From: Tethya wilhelma
Taxonomy: Eukaryota > Porifera > Demospongiae > Tethyida > Tethyidae
Reading direction: 5' to 3'
NCBI GenBank assembly: GCA_964030475.1
Contig: CAXIPT010000008.1
Coordinates: 1,119,634 to 1,183,633, forward strand
Length of the DNA: 64,000 bases
How positions within the stretch are numbered: position 1 is the first letter of the stretch; the number at the start of each line of letters is the position of its first letter. Shown here one piece after another: positions 50,472 to 60,224 of the stretch. The translations under genes were made by a program, and so were the position numbers. Below the pieces are notes generated by a model. That model was not told the origin of the DNA, ran no database searches, and saw nothing but the letters and a program-made list of their open reading frames with translations.

Positions 50472-51142
50472 ATGAAAGCCACGAAGTATTGGAAATTGTT
50501 CCTAATAAGTGAGTGTTTCATGGTCATGTCATCTATATTGTACTTATTCATGTCTATGATTTCTTTCTGGCTAAGCATTGCTACTCACAGGCATGTTTCC
50601 CAGGCCTGTTATCGGGCAGTATAGAAACTGTGACTGCCCATGTGTGTGTTTTATCATGTTTCCCTATGGTGTCATTGGACAGTGTGCAAGTTTCAACTGT
50701 GACTGCCCAGGTATGTGTTTGAATGTCCAAGCCAATCACAAACTCAGTCACCAATGTCCATGGTGATATTATTCAGTAAGTTGTGCATTCAGGTAACTAT
50801 TCAAGCTCAGGGCAAGGCTGGGAAACTGTTGTCATTATTGCCGGAGTAACTGTTGTAGGTGCAGCAGGAGCAGCATTTCTACCAGGACTGATTTTGGGAG
50901 CAGCTGGATTTGGAGCTGGTGGTGTGGCAGCGGGAAGTGCCGCCGCGGCATGGCAGGCATCTATTGGAAATGTAGCTGCTGGTAGCTTGTTTGCTACTCT
51001 TCAAAGTGCTGGAGTGGTTGGTGTCGCAGGAACAACAACTGCTGCAGCGGGTGCTACTGGTGCTGGGGTTACTGCTGCTGCTGCAGAGGGAACCCGAAGA
51101 CTTTGGAGATTGTTTCAGTGGTCGGATGATGATGATTGTTAA
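50472..51142 (+). CDS. IFI6/IFI27-like (ISG12 family) small membrane protein
   Basis: Exon 1 50472-50508 (12 codons plus one base, leader-like) joins in phase 1 to exon 2 50793-51142, about 128 residues. Exon 2 has a Gly/Ala-rich hydrophobic core with the family signature LPGLILGAAGFGAGGVAAGS, a block beginning GNVAAGSLFATLQSAG, then more Gly/Ala-rich helices. The tail is WRLFQWSDDDDC. Vertebrate members are interferon-induced, mitochondrial or nuclear-envelope proteins that affect apoptosis; invertebrate relatives exist without interferon. The order LPG, then AAGS, then GSL.ATLQS fits the Ifi-6-16 family well. A short exon after 51186 is possible but not needed. Confidence 0.8.
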
Positions 51143-51162
51143 TTAACTATAAGTAATAACCT

Positions 51163-51188
51163 GTGTGTGTGTGTGTGTGTGTGTGCAG
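51163..51188. repeat. GT microsatellite at contig end
   Basis: A GT run followed by 80 bases whose reverse complement resembles the end of the next contig (55870-55960). Confidence 0.85.
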
Positions 51189-51270
51189 ATGGATCAGACA
51201 GTGATCCTAATAGTTAAGCACCTGACATTAAAAGTTCAATCAAACATGAATCATACCTGAAGGATGATGA

Positions 51271-51271
51271 N
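51271..51271. other. Contig join (single N)
   Basis: Right edge of the apparently inverted contig. Confidence 0.9.
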
Positions 51272-51493
51272 AGATAGTGCAGTGTAAGTTTAGCCTGATT
51301 TATTATTATACAAGTAGTAAAAATATAAGTATAGCCTGATTTATTATTATATATATAGCTGGTCACACATGCACTCATTAATTTATAGTAAGTTGACAAC
51401 TTGACATAATATTGCTGCAAACTCTATATAGTGACTTATAATATTGTCATGTTATACAGAATAATAATTACATGTTTTTCTTTACATCACCAG

Positions 51494-53007
51494 GTGAAAA
51501 TGTTCTTCCAAAAAGCTTTAACAGTACAAATAATATTGCTTTTCTGGCTAATGCAACCTTAGACAAAGCTGCTGGTAATAGGCCAAGTTTGTGTGGTGTC
51601 AACAACACAATGATCATAGTCTATGAATCAAGTCAACATGTTTTTGCTGATATGGTAAATGTGTCTATTGCTTACAACAATCTCAACCTAAAATACATTC
51701 TCTTTACAACTGAATCTAATGGGAAAATGACTCAAATTGAAGCTGATTTTTATGCAGAAGGAAGGTACCCTTCAATTGCCTGTCATCTTAGCTCAAATAT
51801 GGTCATAGCGGTTAGTGGAAATCTGGAAAGTACCTCCCTCTACTATTATGTGGGCAAGGTAACAGAAAACACAATCAAATGGAAAACACCAGCTGGCATT
51901 CTTTATGCTGAGGAAAGTGCAGTTCCTTCAATATCAGTAAATGATAAAGGAATTGTAATTGCTACTCATCAAAAAAAGTATACAGATGGAGGCGTATACT
52001 ATTGCATTGGACATTTTGATGCAATTTCAGCTAAAATATTTTGGCACAAAAGCTCAACCAATGGTTTATGTGCCCCACAAAGTTTCGCATGGGGGGGTTG
52101 GGCACCAAGAGTACAAATTACCAACAATGGCACAGTGGTTATAATCTCAGACATAAGAAATAGCAGTCCAGGACTATTTTACAGCATTGGGAAAGTTATA
52201 CCAAAAGCTGGCAACCAGAATAACTTAACGATGATACGGGTCATAGAACAAGTAAGGTATGCTACCTGTTCTTGTTCGTTTGCTGATATAGCTGTAGATC
52301 CGTTTGGGACGATTATGGAGGTACACCATGATGCTCATGACCATCGGTTACATTATAGAATGGGGATACTACATGACAATTACATTCAGTGGAAAAACTC
52401 AGTGTATTATGGAGTAGGATCTTTGCCAGCTATAGCATTCCTAAAAGGAACAAACTATTTATATGGTGAGGTTCACATCCTTCCAAATAGCATTCTGCAC
52501 ATCAGCACTATATCCTTTGGTGTGGAATTGGAAAGTATCGACTATGGTACTAGTGTAGCTATTCCAAACGAAAAAGAACTCTTTGCTATTAGACCTGAAC
52601 ATTTTGTCAATAATGGCCCTAACACTTATGAAACAGATTGGACTATAGAATCAGAATATTCTTGTAAAAACACATACTCCTGGAACTTGAGAATGCATGC
52701 TGGGATTTCTGTAACAGCTAAAGTGAGCTACTTCGCTGCTAGTGCTTCGGCCGAAACTGATTTTTCCATTGACTTCACCATTGGAGAATCATTTTCCACT
52801 ACAAAAGTGTTCAAATGGCAACAGTTAGAAAAAGTAATTGTTCCACCACATGTTTCAAATGTGGCTTACTCTGCTGATCTATATGGAGTACCTCACACTA
52901 TTCCTTTTGTTGCTACTTTTAAGCGAGGCCCCTTTACGTGGAAGGAAACAGGAACTGTCTCTGTCACCCATGGTTCCATTTTTAGTTACATTTATGCAAA
53001 AACTTGA
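51494..53007 (+). CDS. Secreted aerolysin-like (ETX/MTX2-type) protein, main exon, second paralogue
   Basis: A single large exon with a phase-1 acceptor, stop at 53007, about 504 codons. The signal-peptide exon is not on this contig but at 48016-48070, placed backwards. The architecture equals that of the paralogue 48645-50267: six units of about 50-55 residues (for example opening GRYPSIACHLSSN, then ESAVPSISVND), then a C-terminal aerolysin-type region with WTIESEYSCKNTYSW, a Ser/Thr/Ala-rich stretch, FTIGESFSTTKVFKW, and IPFVATFKRG. The two share clear but moderate identity, so the duplication is not recent. N-glycosylation sequons are frequent, in line with secretion. No break inside the exon. 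Confidence 0.72.
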
Positions 53008-53281
53008 AATAAAGTATATAGGACTAATTATAGAATAAGATAAATTTAGCATAATATTGCAGTAAAGCCATGGATATATTTGTAAAGCTCTTAGTGTAAT
53101 TTACCCTTTCAATTAAGTTCCTTTACTACTGTAAATGTACTCACATTCACAGATGTTGTATATAAAGTACTGTGCAATCTAGATCTGTGGGTGGTCAGAT
53201 CATTGCTCAGCTTGCCTGTAGACTATCTAATTACACGAAGGGGTCAAAGGTTAACAAAAGGGGGAGGGGCTCAAGTTAGAG

Positions 53282-55664
53282 ATGAAGCTCTTCGACGGAG
53301 TCTTGGCTGTGCTGCTCTTGCTAAAAGGTAAGTCCAGAATAGAAGTCTATCACCACTACCTCGATTTATTTTCTCTTTCTTAGTTTGTCTCACAACAGCT
53401 CAAGCTGGTCCCTGGCCACCCAGTCCTCTGGTCACGGACTGTGATATCATGCCCTACATAGCTAAAGATGCTTCATTTGCAGTTCCAAACAGTCCCATTG
53501 TGTGTACCAGTGGACCCTCAGACAGCTACTGTGATACCATAACCTGCAGTGTAGCATCAAACCTGGATCAGCTTGAGTTTGAGTTGCTACCTTGCTGGCA
53601 ACATCCTGCTCTTTGGTTCAAGATTCGTGACATCAATGGAAAACAGACCTACCAAGATATCTTTGCCTCATCGAGAGTTGTCAAGCCTACCATTGGAGGG
53701 AATCCTGTGCCACTGAACTTCACTGTAATCCAGCACGGTGGGCTCACTCTGGGATGGGAGGTATGTAGACCATGCATACTGGCATCACTTAGTACACACA
53801 GGCATGTCATATCCTCAGCTAGCCTTGTTATTGTTCTTATGTCCACTCACAATCTTGATTCACTGCAGCTGGTTGCCACTATTGAAAATGACTCAGGCGA
53901 CACAGAAAATGTGACATTTGTACCTTATCGAGACATTCCAATCAACTTAACAGCCTGTTTTCCTGGTATGTATTATGTACACCTGCAATAATAACTCGTG
54001 CATGCAGTCTCACAACAGCCATAAAACTCTGTAATCAACTTAGGTGCATGTATCAATTTTTTCATTCTATCTTTTAGATCCAACTTATCCCACCGACTGT
54101 GAATTTCTCAAGATCACTGAACAGTATGTGCTGACGTACTATGCCAATATGACCAACTCTCTTCAAATGACTCCCGAGTGTGGCCTACCCAATGCAAAGT
54201 CTTGCAAGGATGGAGTAAAATGCTTCTGGATGAGCGGAGGCTGGACTGCTGCGCTTCATCTCTACTACTGCTCAAAGCCTCTAATCACAGTTGCTTACTC
54301 GAACAAAAACAAGACCAGTTTCAATATGACGTTCGCAAAATCGAAAGTTTTGAATATCAAACGACAATTTAAATTGAACATCACCCTTGAAGAAATTAAT
54401 TCAAAAACAATTGGAGTAGCAGTAAGTTAAAGAAATAGATTTAAAACTTGATGCCTTTAGTATTTCAAATTCCTTAACTTACACACATGCAGGTCGACAT
54501 GAGTGACAAGTTCAATAAAAGCCAGACATTGATACCATATGCTGCCATACCAATTGTGTGTGATACACTCGACGAAGAAGATAATATGGCCCTTCAAAAG
54601 CGTCAAGCTCCACCACCCCCACGAACTCCAAACAATACGACTGTCAAACCTCCCAACAACCCTCTTGCAACAACCTGCGAGTACATGCAACTCATAGCAC
54701 AGTCGGCAATGGGAGCATCAAACCTCTCCTGCTCTATAGTATCTGCCGACTGCACTCTCATCAACTGCACCTTACCAACAGTACAAGGGAACAATGTCCT
54801 CCAGCTCAACTTCACTCCTTGCTTGCAGGGACGTGCTGAGCCAGTTCTAGGGATCAAAATTTATGATCACAATAATCTGCTTGATTTCAATAAGCTGTTC
54901 TTCCGTTCTGGTCATATTCCCACTATAAGGATCGGCAATCAAAGTGTCCCATTGAACGTGACCATCAGACACCATCCCACTGACACCTCAATGGGAATAC
55001 GAGTAAGTAGTCATATGGTCCTTTGTGAATCATCTGAGATCTAGCATGAGAAAGAACGGGTAACTTTTTGTGTGTGTGTTGGCATAAACTATGTAGGTTG
55101 TGGCTGGCATAGATGATGACAGTGATAACAGTACTGTATTGTTTGCTGTACCTTATCGAGAAATACCCATTAATGTCTCAAGCTGTTTAAGACGTAAGCA
55201 TCAATACAGATACACGTATATTCATCACACATTACTTTAAACACAGCTAGATATATGCATGCTCTATTTATGTATGGTTGTACACAGATCCCCCAGTGAT
55301 CTCCCCAACTTGTCAAGCTATGAACAACATTGCCCAGTATATCGTTATTCTCTTTGGCAATGTCACTCACTCGCCCGATCAGACACCTGACTGTGATGCC
55401 AATAAACCAAGCTGTTCTAGCATCAAATGTGGACTCCCCAACAATGGAGGAAGATACACGTTCAGTGTCCTACAGTGCACTAAACCAGCCCCTCAGTTTC
55501 AGATAAGCATTAATGTGACGTACGGGGACAAGAGAGTGAAATGTTCTCACACAGCACTGGGCTCTGAGACCATAGAGTGCGATAGCTCAACCAGTGCACG
55601 ACTAATGTTCGAGTATAACTTTAGCACAAATTCCATTGATCTTGGAGTGAGTAAAACAAAACAA

Positions 55665-55706
<42 letters not shown>

Positions 55707-55883
55707 TAATACACAGTGTCCATGAATTCTTCCTATTAAACATTCAACAGCTGTTTCTGACCATTTCTGACATGTTTAACGATCTACCGATGATCCCAAG
55801 GATACAGGTTCCCTTACCAGCTGTCAAGGGTTGTTCCTCAATAACTACCGACCCTAATGAACCCACCACTCATCATCCTTCAG
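53282..55883 (+). CDS. Secreted protein of four related cysteine-containing modules, 3' end missing
   Basis: Exon 53282-53327 codes a signal peptide (MKLFDGVLAVLLLLKG). Then 53384-53760, 53869-53965, 54078-54421, 54493-55002, 55097-55193, 55288-55646 and 55751-55883. Each module of about 150-190 residues uses a long exon entered in phase 1 and left in phase 0, then a shorter phase 0 to 1 exon; modules 2 and 3 are fused in exon 54493-55002. Shared features: a TC or DC start, a pattern of C..TxxC in the first third, an LPC/TPC strand, a VPLNxTV strand, and an end of YREIPIN(L/V). A KRQAPPPP stretch with a dibasic site lies between modules 2 and 3. Many NxS/T sequons. I do not recognise the domain. 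The donor at 55884 leads into the contig end. Confidence 0.75.
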
Positions 55884-55956
55884 GTATGGTTGATATTGGA
55901 ATGAAACTTTTTAAAGTCAGGTGCTCAACTATTAGAATCATTGATCCATCTGCACA

Positions 55957-55959
55957 CAT

Positions 55960-55996
<37 letters not shown>

Positions 55997-55997
55997 N
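55957..55997. repeat. AC microsatellite ending at contig join (N at 55997)
   Basis: An AC run running directly into the single N, so the assembly stopped in the repeat. Confidence 0.9.
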
Positions 55998-56116
55998 TGA
56001 GAGATGGGCTCGTAGACGCTCTGAAGGTCACTCCCTTCCCAGTCCATGAGCATATGGAGGTAGGTGGCTCGAACGACACGGTCGTCACGAAGGTCGGCAG
56101 CTTCTTTGTCTCCCAT
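55998..56116 (-). CDS. N-terminal exon of an unrecognised gene, cut by contig end
   Basis: An ATG at 56114-56116 opens a 39-codon acidic and charged sequence (MGDKEAADLRDDRVVRATYL, then MLMDWEGSDLQ) that reaches the N. The composition and lack of stop suggest a genuine first exon, divergent from MTF-1. The family is not recognised. Confidence 0.5.
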
Positions 56117-56542
56117 ACTGATACTGCAGCAAACTATTCACTGTCACAACACCCAGCAGCTTCAGAAATCTTGAGGATGAAAGAAATAAGGGTCCAATGA
56201 GGCGACCCTTTACCAACTGTTGATTTACAAACCAGCTTGACGATCACTTATAAAAAAAAATTGGAAATTCATATCTAATTTCATTATCCCATTACGTCAG
56301 CCTTGTCATCATTCTCGAAGTCTCCAAGGGCCAGGCCCTCTCGGCGACTTACTAGCTGACCTGTTCTCGCTGTGTGAGAGAGTTCTACAACTGTACTATA
56401 CGCTGGCCACTTCACTCACCTTATGGTAGTATCATTGGTACGTAAGGTGAGCTAAAACTATCTGACTGTAGCGAGTTTTTATCACCAGGTGGGTTTCAAT
56501 TAGAGTACTCCCTCTCTCTTCTTCTACAGCTGGCGCTAAACA
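56117..56542. promoter_or_regulatory. Divergent intergenic region upstream of MTF-1
   Basis: 426 bases between two genes pointing away from each other, so probably a shared or bidirectional promoter. No clear TATA box or metal-response element core was picked out. Confidence 0.4.
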
Positions 56543-58393
56543 ATGGCTGGTTCTGAAATTCAGAGCACAAGTGAAAATCCAGTGGACAATGAAGGCTCTT
56601 CTAAACCATACGAATGTGTCTATGATGGTTGTGAACGCAAGTACACCTCGATGGGTAACCTCAAGACACATCTAAAGGCCCACCAGGGGAAGTTCAACTA
56701 CAAATGTGACTATGACAACTGCGAGAAGGCTTTCCTCTCTTCGTACAGTCTCAAGGTCCACCGTCGCGTTCACACGGGAGAGAGACCATACTCTTGCGAG
56801 GAAGAAGGTTGTGATCGGTCGTTCAACACTCGCTACAGGCTCAACGCTCACAAGAGGATTCATACTGGAGACACATTTGACTGTGAGTACGACAATTGTG
56901 CAAAGCAGTTCACGACACGTAGTGATCTTAAGAAACACACACGAATACACACTGGGGAACGGCCTTACCAGTGTCAAGTCGATGGTTGTGAGAAGGCATT
57001 CAATGCCCCACACCATCTGAGAACACACGTAGGAACGCACCAAAAGACTAAAGACTATATTTGCTTCGAGAAAGGCTGCAAGCAGAAGTTCTCGTCACAA
57101 GATCAGTTTGTGTTCCACTTGCAAAACGAGCATAATCGTACCTCCGACCAAAATGAGGAAGGTTTGAACCAGATTCCATCGGAAGAGGACTTCTCTCGCT
57201 TATTGTCCTTAATGTTCCAAGACACTCAAGGTCAAAGTTCGTCATCCATCGATCTTCATCCTGTGGGAGAGGGTTATGATGGCCCATCATCATCTTCTGG
57301 TCTGCAACCTGCAGTCCTCGATAGCAGTGATATAGCAGTCCAACGGCCTCAATCCGCCGTGCCTGTTTCTGCTCCAACTCCCCCTCTACAGACACTAGCT
57401 CCCGACGTCCTTCAAGCACTGAGCACTATACAGCAGTTGTCACATGCGGCTGAAGTGGTGTTGAAGAATGCCGATATTTTATCCCAGCTTCAAAGAGTCG
57501 CTCAGACCACCAGTGCAAACTATTCCCCCATGCTTCCTCCGTCTTCTGAACAACCGCTAGTAGACACTAATACCTTGATGACAAGTGACCACATGTCCAT
57601 GTCTCAACACTCCCACAATATTTCGATCGGCACTCCCACTAACACTGAAACTGATGTTGGTACGAACATGATGACCTCACTTTCCATGTACAGTGGAGGG
57701 GGGTTGGATCAACCACAGCCCTCAATGGGAACATTTGAGCCACATCCATCACCTCTGTCAAACTTAACACGACAAACTAGTGGGAGTGAGACAAGTGACA
57801 TCTTAAAGTTGTTCAACTTCCAGCCTGAATCGCAGCATGGGACAAATATTACCGGTACTCAGTTGGATCCTAGCCTAGTATCAATGGAAATGAGTACACA
57901 GACACCGCCGGTTGATCTGGAGGCACTCCTGGACCCTTCTTTTCTTGGAGACTTCAATCCTGCTGAGCACATGCAGAATGAAAGCTTCAATATGGAATTC
58001 GGTACGTCTGCAAATACATCTGATCCCATCAATGCATTTCAAAACAGTCCCATGCAACTGTCCTATGGTGCCAGTGCAGGTAGCACACCTTCTGTGCACA
58101 ACAGTGAGCTTCAACCAACTGTACACTCAGCAAAACGTGACCAAGTGTGTCAAACTGATCTTCCTCTGCTTCCACCTGGTGCCTGCTGTGCCGTGAATAG
58201 AAGTGGCAATGTGGTGCCCAGCGTCCCAGCAGAGGTTGTTAGTGAACAGAACTCATCAGCTTCATCTCCACGTTCACTTGAAAAGAACACTGACTCAGAA
58301 AATGGTAGCGAAAAGCAAAAGCCTAGGCATGGGCGGTGCTGTGGCTGCTGTAAGTGCAATGATTGTGCCACATGCACAGAAGAGCCAAGTTAA
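56543..58393 (+). CDS. mtf1: Metal-responsive transcription factor 1 orthologue
   Basis: A single exon, 616 residues. Residues about 22-202 hold six C2H2 zinc fingers with the fixed spacing and linkers of MTF-1, including the unusual short linker before finger 4 (HTGDTFDCEYDNC), SYSLKVHRRVHTGE in finger 2 and RYRLNAHKRIHTG in finger 3. The middle and C-terminal parts are acidic/Ser/Gln/Pro-rich, as in an activation region. The very end has a cysteine cluster CCGCCKCNDCATC, comparable in position and nature to the metal-sensing cysteine clusters of insect and vertebrate MTF-1. MTF-1 binds metal-response elements and turns on metallothionein and transporter genes under zinc, cadmium or oxidative stress. 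No introns, unlike vertebrate orthologues. Confidence 0.92.
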   Translation: MAGSEIQSTSENPVDNEGSSKPYECVYDGCERKYTSMGNLKTHLKAHQGKFNYKCDYDNCEKAFLSSYSLKVHRRVHTGERPYSCEEEGCDRSFNTRYRLNAHKRIHTGDTFDCEYDNCAKQFTTRSDLKKHTRIHTGERPYQCQVDGCEKAFNAPHHLRTHVGTHQKTKDYICFEKGCKQKFSSQDQFVFHLQNEHNRTSDQNEEGLNQIPSEEDFSRLLSLMFQDTQGQSSSSIDLHPVGEGYDGPSSSSGLQPAVLDSSDIAVQRPQSAVPVSAPTPPLQTLAPDVLQALSTIQQLSHAAEVVLKNADILSQLQRVAQTTSANYSPMLPPSSEQPLVDTNTLMTSDHMSMSQHSHNISIGTPTNTETDVGTNMMTSLSMYSGGGLDQPQPSMGTFEPHPSPLSNLTRQTSGSETSDILKLFNFQPESQHGTNITGTQLDPSLVSMEMSTQTPPVDLEALLDPSFLGDFNPAEHMQNESFNMEFGTSANTSDPINAFQNSPMQLSYGASAGSTPSVHNSELQPTVHSAKRDQVCQTDLPLLPPGACCAVNRSGNVVPSVPAEVVSEQNSSASSPRSLEKNTDSENGSEKQKPRHGRCCGCCKCNDCATCTEEPS

Positions 58394-60224
58394 CCTGTTT
58401 AGTCTTCAGTGAGGTACATTATATTTAAACTGTGAAGGACAACTCATCATTACCTAATATTCACAATGTCACAATCATACATGTTTGTGTGTACTGGTGT
58501 TTAGCTTAACATTATGGTTCAGTTTACCATTGCATAATGGTTTTTAACAAACACTGATATTATTATACAAAGTCTAATAATGTGGATGTAAGCGACTTCA
58601 TTAGATAAACTAAGCTGTGTATGTTGCTAGTTCCTTTTCCTTGTAGCTAGCCTCTACATCCCTGCATACATGTGGGCTATATTTGGCCGCCAATTCCATC
58701 TAGATCTAGTACTCTAAGCTGGCAATACTCTCTTACTCAATACTGACCACATCTGCATGTCTGTCCATGGTGACATGGTCAGCAGTGAGTCATGTGAGTG
58801 ATGATAAGTCCCTGGTGTTTTTTCCTTGGTTACACACCTAAGACTTGTGATCTGACAGTAGTCTGGGTGACTATGCAATATGCTGATAACATGTCCAGAT
58901 AGCAATTTGCATTGTCTTGCTTATATGGTAATTGTGTTCCAGGTGAGCATTGAGAAATGCTAACAAAAACTGGACCCTTTGATGTTTTTATGGAGAATTT
59001 TATCATCTATTGTTATTTCTGTGTTACCGTGTGTGTCTTGTGTGTGTCGTTTGTAAGAGAGAGGAGCAAAGGACACACTTACAATCATGCATGTGTCCCT
59101 GTCTCCCTGTGCATGTTAGCAATCGTGTTCCTTACAAAAGAACTTATACAGAAGCAGACACTTCCTAACATATTTTTTATAGCTAAGGACAAAAAAACTA
59201 GCTCTACCGATGCACCTAGATTTTGCTACTACCAAGAGTACCCATGTATACCATCTTCTCTTCAGTACATCCCCTATAGACTGCACATGTTCAACAGTAC
59301 ATGATGGCTCAATAGCTTAAGTACCTTTGTAGTGCTAATTAGAGGCAGCCTCCTTTTTTTATGTTGAACTGCATGGTCTTGAAAAAAAAGTTGCTACTTA
59401 TAAATCTCTTTTGCGTGAATCAGTTAAACAATTATCACCCCTTATTGCATATCTTGGAGTCTTTTTCGCTCAGATTTGGCTTTGAGTTTTTGGTGCAAAG
59501 TTGTGCTAATAGAAGTATAAAAATACATTTTTAGTTTTCAGGTTTTGGTTTTTGTTTACATGTGGTATGCACAATGGAAGTTGAAGGTATTTCATTTTCA
59601 TCACCTGTTCACCAAGGTGGCCAAACAAATGCAGGATGAAAGGGACTGTGTCTATTGAAAAATGATTTGAAGTCTGTTTGTTCGTAATTGGCGGTTTGCA
59701 AATAAAAATATTTTAGCAGCAAAGCTGCGCCATTTTTGATCTTATAAAATATAAGGTCAAGTGCACATGTTTGCATAATAAATCCACTTGGAATGAAGTT
59801 TGGCTTTCAAAGTGATTTTGGTATGTGTCATGACATACTAGAGGTCTGCTTGTCCCAACTTTATATAGTGGAATGCTAAATTGTTAATACTTTGCATTCT
59901 GGATAAATAGGAGTGGCATTAAAGCTGCTGTGCTGCTTACTTCAAAGTTGCATTTCTTTGTGGTAAACTATTGTGACCGTGTACAGCAGTACATCCGTAT
60001 GCAATAACAATGACGTAATTGCGCTTCAAAGGTAAAAGTAATGATATTCATAGCCTGCGGTGCATAGAAACCGTTTCACACTTCAAGCAGTCCAGCACAT
60101 TTGCAGTTGACAGTCGAGCTAAGAAAGAATTGTTTACGTTGAGACCCAGCCACTTAATTTGAGTACTACTGAAAGTCCTGCTGTATACCCGTTGGAGAAG
60201 ACAATCCATAAATAATTTGCAGGC
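58394..60224. other. Intergenic region, 1.8 kb
   Basis: AT-rich, holding the MTF-1 3' UTR and the upstream region of the ankyrin gene. The frame at 58957-59304 has hydrophobic stretches but no start context, homology or splice support. Nothing else is seen. Confidence 0.5.

Noticed and set aside
50513..50766. Short cysteine-rich frames in the IFI6/27-like intron
   Set aside because: They come from a small local duplication (CTGTGACTGCCCA twice) and break the spliced model.
47522..51777. A natural inverted repeat flanking the 3.2 kb between the copies
   Set aside because: Possible in principle, but zero divergence and both copies ending precisely at contig edges favour assembly overlap.
58957..59304. 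115-codon frame with hydrophobic stretches
   Set aside because: No homology, no splice sites, AT-rich composition like surrounding intergenic DNA.
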